Below are positions 35,321-44,250 of a stretch of 64,000 bases of DNA, one piece after another. The number at the start of each line of letters is the position of its first letter. The stretch's first letter is position 1. The stretch comes from Nitrospirota bacterium. GTDB lineage: Bacteria; Nitrospirota; Thermodesulfovibrionia; Thermodesulfovibrionales; UBA1546. The position numbers and the translations under genes were made by a program. Location of the stretch: contig WPIF01000011.1 of NCBI GenBank assembly GCA_009773185.1, positions 62,001-126,000 on the forward strand, in the 5' to 3' direction. Under the pieces are notes generated by a model, which saw nothing but the letters and a program-made list of their open reading frames with translations, was not told the origin of the DNA and searched no databases.

Positions 35321-36856
35321 ATGTCTAAGGCACTGATGATTCAGGGGACCGGCTCGGGCACAGGTAAAAGCCTCATTGTAACTGCGCTGTGCAGGATTTT
35401 CAGGGATATGGGAATAAATGTGGCGCCTTTTAAAGCGCAGAACATGGCGCTTAATTCATATATAACCGGCGACGGCGGAGAAATAGGAAGGGCACAGGCA
35501 TTGCAGGCGGAAGCAGCGCGGATAGCGCCGGCAGTAGATATGAATCCGATATTGCTTAAGGCTTCCGGAGATATGGGCTCGCAGGTCATTGTTCATGGAA
35601 AAGTTCATGCAACAATGAAGGCAAGAGAATACTATGCATTCAAAAAAAATGCGTGGCAGGCTGTAAAGGCATCGTTTAAAAGGCTTTCCGGCAGATATGA
35701 TCTCATAGTCATGGAGGGCGCAGGAAGTCCTGCTGAGATAAATCTCATGGATGTGGATATAGTGAACATGGCCGCTGCAAAATATGCAAAGGCCCCTGTA
35801 ATTTTAGTGGGTGATATAGACAAGGGAGGCGTCTTTGCATCTCTCTATGGAACAGTTAAATTGCTCGGGAAAGACAGCAGGCACATCAAGGCCTTTATCA
35901 TAAACAAGTTCCGTGGAGATTTCGGGATACTCAAGCCCGGGCTTGAGATGATAAAAGACAAAACAGGGAAGCAGGTAATAGGGGTTTTACCATATATAAA
36001 AAATATAGGCCTGCCTGAAGAGGATGGGTTGGCGCTCCAGCGAATTTCGAATTTCGAATTTCAAATTTCAAATTCTGTAAAGATAAAGATTGTTGTCGTA
36101 AGGCTGCAATACATCGCGAACTTTACAGATTTCGATCCTTTTGTCTGTGAACCGGATGTGGAACTTGTATATTCCGCCAATCCTGCGGACATAGAAAATG
36201 CAGACATTGTAATCATCCCGGGCTCAAAAAACACAATTAAAGATTTTATGCTTTTGAAAGAGGCCTTTCTTGATAAGAGCATAAAACGGGCCTATTCAAA
36301 GGGTGTTCAGATTATAGGCATGTGCGGAGGATACCAGATGCTGGGCAGGAAGATATATGACCTGCATAGTGTAGAAAGCAACCATAAGGAAATTAACGGT
36401 ATCGGGCTTTTAAACATAGAAACAAACTTCGGGAAAAATAAGACGACATGTCAGACAGAGGCGGAACTGATTGAAGGCTCATGGCTCATGGCTCATGGCA
36501 ATAAAAACTATCAGCTATTAAAAGGCTATGAGATTCATATGGGCGAAAGCAGCGGCGATATCGGGCTGTTTAAAATAAATCGTTTTCCCTATTCACCGAT
36601 TGACCGATTGACCGATTCACCGATTTTCGATGGTTCTATAAACGGCAACTGCTGGGGGACTTATCTGCACGGCATTTTTGAAAACGACCTCTTCAGAAGG
36701 GAAGTAATTAATAGCGCGAGAAGAAAGAGGGGTCTTCCCCCTGTTGCTTGCACTGTCAGGTATGCTGAAATAAAAGACAGGGCTATTGACAGCCTTGCAG
36801 GCGTTGTTAGAGAAAATATCGGCCTCAATTATATAAAAAAGGTTATAGGCCTATGA
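35321..36856 (+). CDS. cbiP: Cobyric acid synthase
   Basis: A 511-residue CbiP/CobQ that amidates four side chains. GTGSGTGKSLIVTALCRIF is the P-loop, APFKAQNMALNSYIT the ATPase motif, and the glutaminase part has IIGMCGGYQMLGRKI (nucleophile Cys) and GTYLHGIFEN (catalytic His). Three variable loops are made of tandem units: RISNFEFQISNS (AATTTC units), GSWLMAHGNKN (GGCTCAT units) and SPIDRLTDSPIF (ACCGATTG units). GGAAAA precedes the ATG; the stop overlaps cbiB. Confidence 0.95.
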   Translation: MSKALMIQGTGSGTGKSLIVTALCRIFRDMGINVAPFKAQNMALNSYITGDGGEIGRAQALQAEAARIAPAVDMNPILLKASGDMGSQVIVHGKVHATMKAREYYAFKKNAWQAVKASFKRLSGRYDLIVMEGAGSPAEINLMDVDIVNMAAAKYAKAPVILVGDIDKGGVFASLYGTVKLLGKDSRHIKAFIINKFRGDFGILKPGLEMIKDKTGKQVIGVLPYIKNIGLPEEDGLALQRISNFEFQISNSVKIKIVVVRLQYIANFTDFDPFVCEPDVELVYSANPADIENADIVIIPGSKNTIKDFMLLKEAFLDKSIKRAYSKGVQIIGMCGGYQMLGRKIYDLHSVESNHKEINGIGLLNIETNFGKNKTTCQTEAELIEGSWLMAHGNKNYQLLKGYEIHMGESSGDIGLFKINRFPYSPIDRLTDSPIFDGSINGNCWGTYLHGIFENDLFRREVINSARRKRGLPPVACTVRYAEIKDRAIDSLAGVVRENIGLNYIKKVIGL

Positions 36857-37869
36857 CAGACAATGTTCGTTCAGCCTTCAGCCTTTCGCCTGCGATACTT
36901 GTACTGGCATTCCTGCTCGACCTTGCCATCGGCGATCCGCGATGGCTGCCCCATCCGGTGAGGATTATAGGGAGGGCAATAACGCACGCAGAAAATCTCC
37001 TGAGGAAGCGGGAAGGGAGAATATCGGTGACAATGGAAAGGGGCAAGGGTATTCTTCTTGTAATAATAATTGTTGGCGCTGTCTTTTGTGCTGCATGGCT
37101 TGCCGTTCATTTCTTATTATCCATGGATACTCCTTACTTCTTGTTTATTGCTTCCTGCCTTTTGCTTATTTATCTTACGGCAGCTGCAATTGCTGCCCGT
37201 GAATTAATAAACTCAGCAAGTCTTGTTATAGAATCGGTAAGGGACAAAGATATCGGCAGCGCAAAAAAGAGCCTGAGCATGATTGTAGGGCGCGATACAG
37301 AGAACCTCTCAGAAAAAGGGGCATTGAGGGCAACCATAGAGACCCTGTCTGAAAATTTATCTGACGGTGTTGTCGCCCCGGTTTTTTATCTTGCAGTCGG
37401 CGGGCTTCCCCTTGCCCTGACGTATAAGGCCATAAACACACTCGATTCAATGGTCGGCTATAAGAATGACAAATATAAAAACTTTGGTTGGGCGGCAGCG
37501 CGACTTGACGACATCGCCAATTACATCCCTGCAAGAATAACAGGGATTCTCATTGCTGTCTCATCAGGTGTTGCTTTCCGTTCACTGTCTGCTGTCCATT
37601 ATTCACTGAAAACTATGTTCCGGGACGGCGGAAAACATACAAGCCCTAATGCCGGTATTCCTGAGGCAGCCATGGCAGGCGCGCTTGGCGTCAGGCTCGG
37701 AGGGCCTTCCACATACGGGGGCATTGTTGTAGACAAGCCTTATATAGGAAGAGACACAGCGGTTGATTATCTGACTGCTTCTGAAAAAACAATTACTGTA
37801 GTAAAAACCACTTCATTGCTGGGGACAGGGATAGCAGCGGTTGTTTTATACGCAAGGAGCCTTGTATGA
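36853..37869 (+). CDS. cbiB: Adenosylcobinamide-phosphate synthase
   Basis: A 338-residue membrane protein that attaches aminopropanol (phosphate) to cobyric acid. LDLAIGDPRWLPHPVRIIGRAI, RDTENLSEKGALRATIETLSENLSDGVVAPVFY, KAINTLDSMVGYKNDKYKNFGWAAARLDDIANYIPAR and SPNAGIPEAAMAGALGVRLGG (each quoted in part) are CbiB hallmarks. Four-base overlaps join it to cbiP and cobD. Confidence 0.95.
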   Translation: MTDNVRSAFSLSPAILVLAFLLDLAIGDPRWLPHPVRIIGRAITHAENLLRKREGRISVTMERGKGILLVIIIVGAVFCAAWLAVHFLLSMDTPYFLFIASCLLLIYLTAAAIAARELINSASLVIESVRDKDIGSAKKSLSMIVGRDTENLSEKGALRATIETLSENLSDGVVAPVFYLAVGGLPLALTYKAINTLDSMVGYKNDKYKNFGWAAARLDDIANYIPARITGILIAVSSGVAFRSLSAVHYSLKTMFRDGGKHTSPNAGIPEAAMAGALGVRLGGPSTYGGIVVDKPYIGRDTAVDYLTASEKTITVVKTTSLLGTGIAAVVLYARSLV

Positions 37870-38966
37870 CAGGGAGGAAAAGACTGCCGGAGCTTCACGG
37901 CGGGAATATATACAGGGCAGCCGAGGAAACCGGACTGCCTGAAGGCAGGATAATAGATTTCAGCGCATCCATAAATCCCCTCGGCATCTCAAAAAAAGTA
38001 AAGAGGGCGTTAATCAAGAACATCCGACATCTCATTCATTACCCGGACCCTGATGCAACCGAATTAAGACACCACCTTTCTAATCATCACCATATAAGCG
38101 TTGATTCTGTTTTATGCGGAAATGGAAGCACAGAGCTTATCTATCTTGTCCCGATGGCGCTGAAACCCGAAAAGGTTCTTATCCCTCAACCAACATTTTC
38201 TGAGTATGAAAGGGCAGTTCTTGTCAGCCGGAAGCCGGAAGCCGGAAGCCGGAAGGCAGCCATTAAATATTTTAAGCTTGATAGAGATAAAGATTTTGAA
38301 ACAGATCCCGATGCATTTATTAAGGCCATGAAGGGCTGTGATATGGCTTTTCTCTGCAATCCAAATAATCCGACAGGCCGGCTGCTTAAAAGAGCTGCTA
38401 TGCTGAAAATAGCAGGTGCTGCGAAAAAACTCAGATGCTATCTTGTTGTTGATGAAGCTTTCATTGACTTCTGCCCAAAGGATTCGGTGGTAAATGAGGT
38501 TACTGATAACCCTTATCTGATTGTCATGGGGTCAATGACGAAATTCTATGCCCTTACAGGGCTAAGGATTGGATACGGCGTTTTCCACCAAAGTGTAATT
38601 AAAAAAATAAGCTCATATAAAGAACCGTGGGCAGTAAATACCATTGCGCAGAGGGCCGGAGTTGTTGCAATTAGTGATACCGAATACAGAGATGAGACAT
38701 TCAGCGTCATGAAACAGGAAAAAAAATTTATGGAAGACGGCCTTGGAAAATTAAAAATAGAGTATATCCCTTCAGCTGTGAATTATTACCTGATAAGATT
38801 AAATAACGCAGGAGAAGTGATTAATTCACTTAGGAATAAAGGGATTCTTGTAAGGGACTGCTCCAATTTTGCGGGGCTTAACAGAGCTTATATCAGAATT
38901 GCAGTCAAATCCCGCAGGCATAATGCGCGCTTATTAAAGGAGCTTTCTTTATGGCACAAGGCATAG
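37866..38966 (+). CDS. cobD: L-threonine-O-3-phosphate decarboxylase (HisC-like, PLP)
   Basis: A 366-residue class I/II aminotransferase-fold enzyme. LHGGNIYRAAEETG at the start and IDFSASINPLGISKKV are typical of CobD; CNPNNPTGRLL, VDEAFIDF and the PLP lysine in GSMTKFYALTGLRIGYG follow. It makes aminopropanol phosphate for CbiB. PEAGSRKAA (~122-130) is encoded by AGCCGGA tandem units. It overlaps cbiB by 4 bp and cbiA by 16 bp. Confidence 0.93.
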   Translation: MTGRKRLPELHGGNIYRAAEETGLPEGRIIDFSASINPLGISKKVKRALIKNIRHLIHYPDPDATELRHHLSNHHHISVDSVLCGNGSTELIYLVPMALKPEKVLIPQPTFSEYERAVLVSRKPEAGSRKAAIKYFKLDRDKDFETDPDAFIKAMKGCDMAFLCNPNNPTGRLLKRAAMLKIAGAAKKLRCYLVVDEAFIDFCPKDSVVNEVTDNPYLIVMGSMTKFYALTGLRIGYGVFHQSVIKKISSYKEPWAVNTIAQRAGVVAISDTEYRDETFSVMKQEKKFMEDGLGKLKIEYIPSAVNYYLIRLNNAGEVINSLRNKGILVRDCSNFAGLNRAYIRIAVKSRRHNARLLKELSLWHKA

Positions 38967-40354
38967 TGATAGCCGGCACACACAGCGGAGGCGGAAAGAC
39001 AACCATTACTTTAGGCCTGCTTGCAGCCTTAAAGAAAAAGGGGTTAAAGGTGCAGTCCTTCAAGGCAGGCCCCGATTTCATAGATTCAGGACTTCACAGG
39101 ATTATCACAGGCAGGCCGTCCAGGAATCTTGATATCCGGATGTGCGGAGAGGATTACGTCAGGGATTGTTTTTATAAACATTCGATGGATGCGGATATAT
39201 CAATTGTGGAAGGCGTTATGGGCATGTATGACGGAGAATTCAGCACGGCAAATTTGGCAGAGCAGCTTAACCTGCCTGTAATACTTGTTGTGGATGCCTA
39301 TGGTATGGCCGAAAGCGCAGGAGCGGTAGTAAGAGGCTTCGCCTCGTATGAGGGTCAAAGGGCCAAGGGGTCAAAGGGTCAAAGCAGTAAAAATCCTGAT
39401 GCTTGTCTTGCAGGTGTTATCTTCAACCGAGTAGCATCGGAGAGTCATTACCTCCGGCTTAAAGAGAGCGTTCGGGATGTTGCAGTCATGGGATATCTTC
39501 CGAGAGACTTGGACTTTGAGATACCCCACAGACACTTAGGGCTGACCGTTGCAGAGGAAAATCCGATTGCTGAAGAAAATATTGAAAGGCTTGCAAAAAC
39601 AGTATGGGAACATGTAGATGTTGATGCCATATTAAGCAGCATTCCCCACTTTAATTCCCCCCTTAGTAAGGGGGGACATAGGGGGGTGGACTTATCGTCA
39701 TCCTCCACAAGAATCGCCATCGCCTACGACAAAGCCTTCTGCTTTTATTATGAAGATAATTTTGATTTATTAAAAGATGCCGGCGCAGAAATAATTACAT
39801 TTAGCCTTCTTTCAGATTCTGAAATCCCTGATGGTGTTGATGCAGTGTATATCGGAGGCGGCTACCCTGAACTTTATACAGAAGAGTTATCAAAAAATAA
39901 GGCAATGCTCGCTTCCATAAAAGGCTGGGCAGATTCAGGAAGGCCTGTTTATGCTGAATGCGGAGGATTAATGTATCTGTCGCAGGGGATATATGATTTT
40001 GACGGCAATTTGTTTAAGATGGCCGGCATATTTCCCTTTGAGACTCAGATGAAGAGAGGACGGCCGCATCTCGGTTACAGGGATATCACCCTTAAAGACG
40101 ACTGTATCATCGGCAAAAAAGGAGATAAACTGCGAGGGCACGAGTTTCATTATTCTGAAATAAAGCCATCGGCTATTAGTTGCCAGCTGTCAGCGATTAC
40201 AAACTGTTATGCGCTTAATAATAACAAAGGCGGCGCTGATATTCAGGATGAGGGTTATCGGTTCAGGAATACCATCGCGAGTTACATACACGTGCATTTC
40301 GGCAGTAACCCTGATATAGCAAATAATTTTATAAATTTTACAAGGGAGTATTGA
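38951..40354 (+). CDS. cbiA: Cobyrinate a,c-diamide synthase
   Basis: A 467-residue CbiA/CobB. P-loop AGTHSGGGKTTITLGLL, SFKAGPDFIDSGLH, VEGVMGMYDG, and glutaminase motifs GGGYPELYTEELS and YAECGGLMYLSQGI with the C-terminal HEFHYSE and ASYIHVHF. In-frame insertions: GQRAKGSKGQSSK (GGTCAAAG units), NSPLSKGGHRGV (palindromic repeat, opposite orientation to that in cobT) and SAISCQLSAIT. Confidence 0.95.
   Translation: MAQGIVIAGTHSGGGKTTITLGLLAALKKKGLKVQSFKAGPDFIDSGLHRIITGRPSRNLDIRMCGEDYVRDCFYKHSMDADISIVEGVMGMYDGEFSTANLAEQLNLPVILVVDAYGMAESAGAVVRGFASYEGQRAKGSKGQSSKNPDACLAGVIFNRVASESHYLRLKESVRDVAVMGYLPRDLDFEIPHRHLGLTVAEENPIAEENIERLAKTVWEHVDVDAILSSIPHFNSPLSKGGHRGVDLSSSSTRIAIAYDKAFCFYYEDNFDLLKDAGAEIITFSLLSDSEIPDGVDAVYIGGGYPELYTEELSKNKAMLASIKGWADSGRPVYAECGGLMYLSQGIYDFDGNLFKMAGIFPFETQMKRGRPHLGYRDITLKDDCIIGKKGDKLRGHEFHYSEIKPSAISCQLSAITNCYALNNNKGGADIQDEGYRFRNTIASYIHVHFGSNPDIANNFINFTREY
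39644..39689 (-). repeat. In-frame palindromic coding repeat in cbiA (reversed)
   Basis: CCCCACTTTAATTCCCCCCT then TAGTAAGGGGGGACATAGG. Read on the minus strand it matches the cobT element at 32814-32856, yet it is open in frame in the plus direction too, encoding SPLSKGGHRGV. Confidence 0.8.
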
Positions 40355-41361
40355 TGGAAAACATAATCCTGATAGGACATGGCAGCCCAAAGAAGGATGC
40401 AAATAATGTTGAGATGGTTGGAAGGCTGCTGCATCAGGCCATCCATCCTGGTTGCAGCAAGGGTTGTGTAAAAGTTGCATATCTTCAATTTGCAGAACCT
40501 GATTTGATGGATACCATTAAAAAAAGCATCCTTGGCGGAGCAGAAAGGATAATTGTTCACCCCTTTTTCCTTAGTTCAGGCATGCATGTTACAAAGGACA
40601 TACCTGAGATGATACAGCAGGCTGAGAGGATTTATCCCGATGTTGAATTCGTTTATACGGAACCGCTCGGCATCCACGAAAAGCTTGTGCATGTGGTTTT
40701 GGAAAGAATGGCATCGGCAGGGTTTAAAGCGCCCGGAGATATTGAAAAAAGGAGCTTTGAAATAATCTCTGATAAGATAGACCTGAGCAGTTTTCCTCCT
40801 GAACAGCTGCCTGTGATAAAGCGTGTAATACATGCTACTGCTGATTTCGAATTCAAGGATTCCCTTGTATTCTATGCCGATGCCGTGAGGGCAGGCGTGG
40901 AAGCAATAAGGACAGGCAAGGATATACTGACAGACATCAGGATGGTAAAGGCAGGGATAAACAAGAAACTCTTAAAAAAATGGGGCGGGAAGGTAATCTG
41001 CAAAATACAGGGCAAAGGACAAGGGACAAAGGGCAAAGGGCATAAGACAAAGGCCGAAATCGGGATTGAAGCAGCGTTAAGAGAAAACAATAACATCGGT
41101 ATTATAGTCATTGGCAATGCCCCTACTGCGCTGCTAAAGACAATTGAAATTTTTAATCATGAATCATGCATTGTGCATCGTGAATCTCTGCCACTGCTTG
41201 TCGGTGTTCCCGTGGGTTTTGTTAAGGCGATTGAATCAAAGGCATTACTCTCAACGCAGAAGTTTCCATTTATAACAAATTTAAGCAGAAAGGGCGGCAC
41301 ACCTGTAGCAGTGGCAATTGTGAATGCTCTGCTAAAAATAGCAGAAGGAGGTGATAAATGA
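40354..41361 (+). CDS. Fused sirohydrochlorin cobaltochelatase CbiX(S) - precorrin-8X methylmutase CbiC
   Basis: A 335-residue fusion. Residues 1-120 are short CbiX: LIGHGSPKKDAN (H9) and FFLSSGMHVTKDIPEM (H78) are the metal-inserting histidines. From ~128 it is CbiC/CobH: KRSFEIISDKIDL, IHATADFEFKDSLVF (catalytic His), DIRMVKAGINKKLL, IIVIGNAPTALLKTIEI, PLLVGVPVGFVKAIESK and KGGTPVAVAIVNAL. A Lys/Gly-rich loop (GKGQGTKGKGHKTK) is encoded by tandem units. ATG at 40354 is preferred over the TTG at 40351 because AAGGGAG lies six bases before it. One chain does both the first and a late step of the ring pathway. Confidence 0.93.
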   Translation: MENIILIGHGSPKKDANNVEMVGRLLHQAIHPGCSKGCVKVAYLQFAEPDLMDTIKKSILGGAERIIVHPFFLSSGMHVTKDIPEMIQQAERIYPDVEFVYTEPLGIHEKLVHVVLERMASAGFKAPGDIEKRSFEIISDKIDLSSFPPEQLPVIKRVIHATADFEFKDSLVFYADAVRAGVEAIRTGKDILTDIRMVKAGINKKLLKKWGGKVICKIQGKGQGTKGKGHKTKAEIGIEAALRENNNIGIIVIGNAPTALLKTIEIFNHESCIVHRESLPLLVGVPVGFVKAIESKALLSTQKFPFITNLSRKGGTPVAVAIVNALLKIAEGGDK

Positions 41362-41404
41362 GATAGTAAGAAGCACGAAGCGAGAAGTAAAAAGTATAAA
41401 ACAT

Positions 41405-41550
41405 GGAATGATGAAGCGGAAAGGGGTGAAATCCCCCTGCTGTCCCGCAGCCGTGAAGGGAACGAAAGCCCGATAGAAGTCACTGTTCCGATATATCGGG
41501 ATGGGAAGACAGGTGAGTAGGTTGCCCTGAGCCGGAAGACCTCTCATTCC
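41405..41550 (+). promoter_or_regulatory. Cobalamin (B12) riboswitch 2
   Basis: P1 is GGAATGA (41405-41411) pairing with TCATTCC (41544-41550). The body has GGGTGAAATCCCCCTGCTGT, CCCGCAGCCGTGAAGGGAACGA in pieces, and the B12 box GAGCCGGAAGACCTC. It precedes the outer-membrane protein gene by about 30 bp with no terminator, so translational control is likely. Confidence 0.92.
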
Positions 41551-41580
41551 TAAAAAACTTCGATGGAAAAGGAGAAAGAT

Positions 41581-42396
41581 ATGTTTAAAAGGATTTTTGC
41601 AATAGTGGTCGTGCTGCTGTGGTCCGGATTGGCCTTCGCTGCCCATCCGCTAATTAGTGACGACACAGGCACACAGGGTAAAGGAAAGTTTCAACTCGAG
41701 GTGAACAGCGAATTCACCTACGAAAAAGAACGGCAGTACAAGGCGGACGAGGATAAATGGGAGACAAAGAAAGAGACTGGAGGCGAATTGGCAACAATAC
41801 TCTCTTACGGCATAACCGATAATGTGGATGTTGTTCTCGGTCTTCCGTATCAATGGAAAAAGACAAGGATAGATAATGTTGTCACCACCGATAAAACCGA
41901 ACAGGGGGACGGCATATCTGATATGTCTTTAGAGGTCAAGTGGAGGTTCTATGAAAAGGATGGGCTTAGCTTCGCCATGAAGCCAGGACTCATACTTCCC
42001 ACAGGTAATGAGAATAAAGGGCTCGGTAACGGCAGGGACTCCTATGCCTTTACATTTATAACAACAAAGGAGATGGAACCCTTGGCATTCCATCTTAATC
42101 TTGCCTATGCCCATAGCGAGTATAAACTTCAGGAAGACAAAGAGGCCAATAGAAGAGACATCTGGCATGCCTCTCTTGCTTCAGAGGTAGAGGCAGTAAA
42201 AAATCTCAGGGTAGTCGCAAATATCGGGATGGAGAGAAATCTCGATAAGACATCCAATACACACCCTGCATTTATACTGGGCGGTTTGATTTATTCCATA
42301 CTTGAGAACTTTGATGTAGATTTTGGTATCAAGGGAGGGCTTAATAAACCCGAAACCGATTATTCAATCCTTGCAGGCATTGCATGGAGGTTTTAA
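41581..42396 (+). CDS. Outer-membrane beta-barrel-like protein under B12 control
   Basis: A 271-residue protein starting at MFKRIF (AAAAGGAGA is eight bases before it; the longer frame from 41563 includes the ribosome site itself). Signal peptide MFKRIFAIVVVLLWSGLAFA, cleaved before AHP. The mature part alternates polar and hydrophobic residues and ends in Phe (AGIAWRF), as outer-membrane barrels do; YGITDNVDVVLGLPYQW is like the MetA-pathway/phenol-degradation outer-membrane family. It lies between riboswitch 2 and cbiM, so a role as a cobalt porin or uptake channel is a fair inference. Confidence 0.75.
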   Translation: MFKRIFAIVVVLLWSGLAFAAHPLISDDTGTQGKGKFQLEVNSEFTYEKERQYKADEDKWETKKETGGELATILSYGITDNVDVVLGLPYQWKKTRIDNVVTTDKTEQGDGISDMSLEVKWRFYEKDGLSFAMKPGLILPTGNENKGLGNGRDSYAFTFITTKEMEPLAFHLNLAYAHSEYKLQEDKEANRRDIWHASLASEVEAVKNLRVVANIGMERNLDKTSNTHPAFILGGLIYSILENFDVDFGIKGGLNKPETDYSILAGIAWRF

Positions 42397-43167
42397 ATGA
42401 AATTACAAATTACAAATTACAAATTACAAATTTTCTTTTTACTTTTTACTGTCCACTATTCACTATTCACTGCTTCTAATGCTCATGCCATGCACATTTC
42501 AGAAGGCATACTGCCTTTCAACTGGGCATTGCTCTGGTCTGCTATCGCGGTTCCGTTTGTGGCATGGGGATTATATAAACTCAAGAAACTGTCGGCGATT
42601 GACCTTTCATTCAAACCCCTCGTGGGATTAATGGCTGCTGTTGTATTCATCATCTCATGCATGCCCATCCCTGTGCCCACAGCAGGCACATGCTCGCATC
42701 CATGTGGCACAGGAATATCAGGGATACTTGTTGGTCCGGCCATAAGCATACTGATTACAACAGTGGCTTTATTAATTCAGGCGCTTTTTCTGGCGCATGG
42801 CGGCCTGAGCACATGGGGCGCTGATATAGTATCCATGGGTGTGATAGGCTCCTTTGCGGGTTTCCTGACATTCAAGGCATTGCGCTCGGTAAAAATAAGC
42901 ATGGCAGTTTCAGGATTCATGGCAGGATTGCTGGCAGACTGGGCAACCTACTGTGCAACATCTGCCGAGCTTGCATCAGGCATAAAAGGCGGCTCAGCAT
43001 TCATGCCCCTTTTCTGGAAGATACTTATCGCATTTATTCCGACTCAGCTTCCGCTGGGAATCCTTGAAGGCGCGATGACAGCAGGCATGGTTACCCTGCT
43101 TTACAAGAAGCGGCCCGACCTTCTGGTAAAGATGCGGGTAATAAAGCAGGAGGAGGCAGCAATATGA
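42397..43167 (+). CDS. cbiM: Cobalt ECF transporter substrate component CbiM
   Basis: A 256-residue membrane protein. The mature CbiM begins MHISEGILPFNWAL; the free N-terminal Met-His binds Co(II) in this family. It is preceded by a 31-residue signal peptide (…SLFTASNAHA) whose DNA is built from ATTACAA and CACTATT tandem units. PIPVPTAGTCSHPCGTGISGILVGP, HGGLSTWGADIVSMG and DWATYCATSAELA are family motifs, with about six membrane segments. Confidence 0.95.
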   Translation: MKLQITNYKLQIFFLLFTVHYSLFTASNAHAMHISEGILPFNWALLWSAIAVPFVAWGLYKLKKLSAIDLSFKPLVGLMAAVVFIISCMPIPVPTAGTCSHPCGTGISGILVGPAISILITTVALLIQALFLAHGGLSTWGADIVSMGVIGSFAGFLTFKALRSVKISMAVSGFMAGLLADWATYCATSAELASGIKGGSAFMPLFWKILIAFIPTQLPLGILEGAMTAGMVTLLYKKRPDLLVKMRVIKQEEAAI

Positions 43168-43511
43168 AAATTCAAAATTCAAAATTCAAAATTCAAAGTT
43201 GCGGAATATTTTTACTGGCAATTTTTGCGCTTTTCACTATTCACTATTCACTATTCACTGACACTGACACTGACACTGTCACTGCCTCTGAAAAATGGCA
43301 GGGTGTTGACGAGTCTGTAATAGAAAAGGTTGCGAAGGAGCATGGCAGAGAGGCAAGGGAGCCGTTCATTAATACGGATCAGGGCGACCTGCTTCTTTTT
43401 GTCTTTCTCCTCGCAGGCACAATCGGAGGCTTCGCAGCAGGATATTACTGGAGGGAACTGATAGGGAATAAAAGACAGAAAGTAAAGAATAAAGAATATG
43501 GAAATCTTTAG
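43164..43511 (+). CDS. CbiN-like small membrane component of the cobalt transporter
   Basis: A 115-residue protein in the usual CbiN place between cbiM and cbiQ. The N-terminal hydrophobic part (GIFLLAIFALFTIHYSLFT) comes from tandem units AAAATTC and CACTATT plus CACTGA, ending in DTDTDTVTAS. Then a soluble stretch with EPFINTDQGDLLLFVFLLAG and one membrane helix ending AGYYWRELIG. The topology (two helices and an acidic loop) fits CbiN but the sequence is divergent, so a CbiN symbol is not assigned. It overlaps cbiM and cbiQ. Confidence 0.7.
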   Translation: MKIQNSKFKIQSCGIFLLAIFALFTIHYSLFTDTDTDTVTASEKWQGVDESVIEKVAKEHGREAREPFINTDQGDLLLFVFLLAGTIGGFAAGYYWRELIGNKRQKVKNKEYGNL

Positions 43512-44250
43512 CGAATACTTCAAAAAAGACCACCTGCTTTCGCAGGTTGACGCGAGGTTAAAACTCGGCGTCAGCCTCTTTGTTTTAGCAATGGTATTGA
43601 GCTATAAAGGGCTTGAGTTTCCTTTATTCATACTGGGCATAAGTCTTTGCCTCTGTATAAGGATGAAAATACCTTTTAAGGTATTTCTTCTGAGATTTTC
43701 AGAGCCTGTGTTTATCGCATCTGTTGTGATATTGCTTAAATTCCTGTTTTCAGGACAGGAGACTATGTTCTCAATAAAGGTGTGGGGCATCACAATAACA
43801 GGACACAAAGACGGGCTTATGGACGGACTGCAAATCGGCAGCAGGATTTTGGGGGCCGTTTCCGTTGTTGCTTTATTGGGCTTTTCTACCCTATTTACAG
43901 AGATAATGGCAGGGTTGTCATGGCTTAAAATCCCCAGGGGCCTTATAGAAATATCGCTGTTTGCCTACAGATATATCTTTGTGCTCTTTGAAGATGCGAT
44001 GGTCATATATAACGCACAGAAAAACCGTCTTGGTTATTCCAATGTCAAGCGGGGATTAAGTTCATTCGGAACCTTGACAGGCTCACTGACACTCAAGGCG
44101 TTTGAACACAGCCAGAACACAACAACTGCAATGCTTCAGAGGGGATATGACGGCAACATCCCGATGTTGAAACACAAGCCGTTCAGGTTTTCGGAAGTAG
44201 CAGCCTCAATTTTATTAGTATTTGCAATGGGGTTTGTATGGCAGATTTGA
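43498..44250 (+). CDS. cbiQ: Cobalt ECF transporter transmembrane component
   Basis: A 250-residue EcfT/CbiQ. LLSQVDARLKLGVSLFVLAM at the start, about five membrane segments, GLSWLKIPRGLIEISLFAYRYIFVLFEDA, and the coupling motifs around NRLGYSN and AMLQRGYDG (an A-x-x-x-R-G box). It links CbiO to CbiM/N in the inner membrane. It overlaps cbiO by 13 bp. Confidence 0.93.
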   Translation: MEIFSEYFKKDHLLSQVDARLKLGVSLFVLAMVLSYKGLEFPLFILGISLCLCIRMKIPFKVFLLRFSEPVFIASVVILLKFLFSGQETMFSIKVWGITITGHKDGLMDGLQIGSRILGAVSVVALLGFSTLFTEIMAGLSWLKIPRGLIEISLFAYRYIFVLFEDAMVIYNAQKNRLGYSNVKRGLSSFGTLTGSLTLKAFEHSQNTTTAMLQRGYDGNIPMLKHKPFRFSEVAASILLVFAMGFVWQI

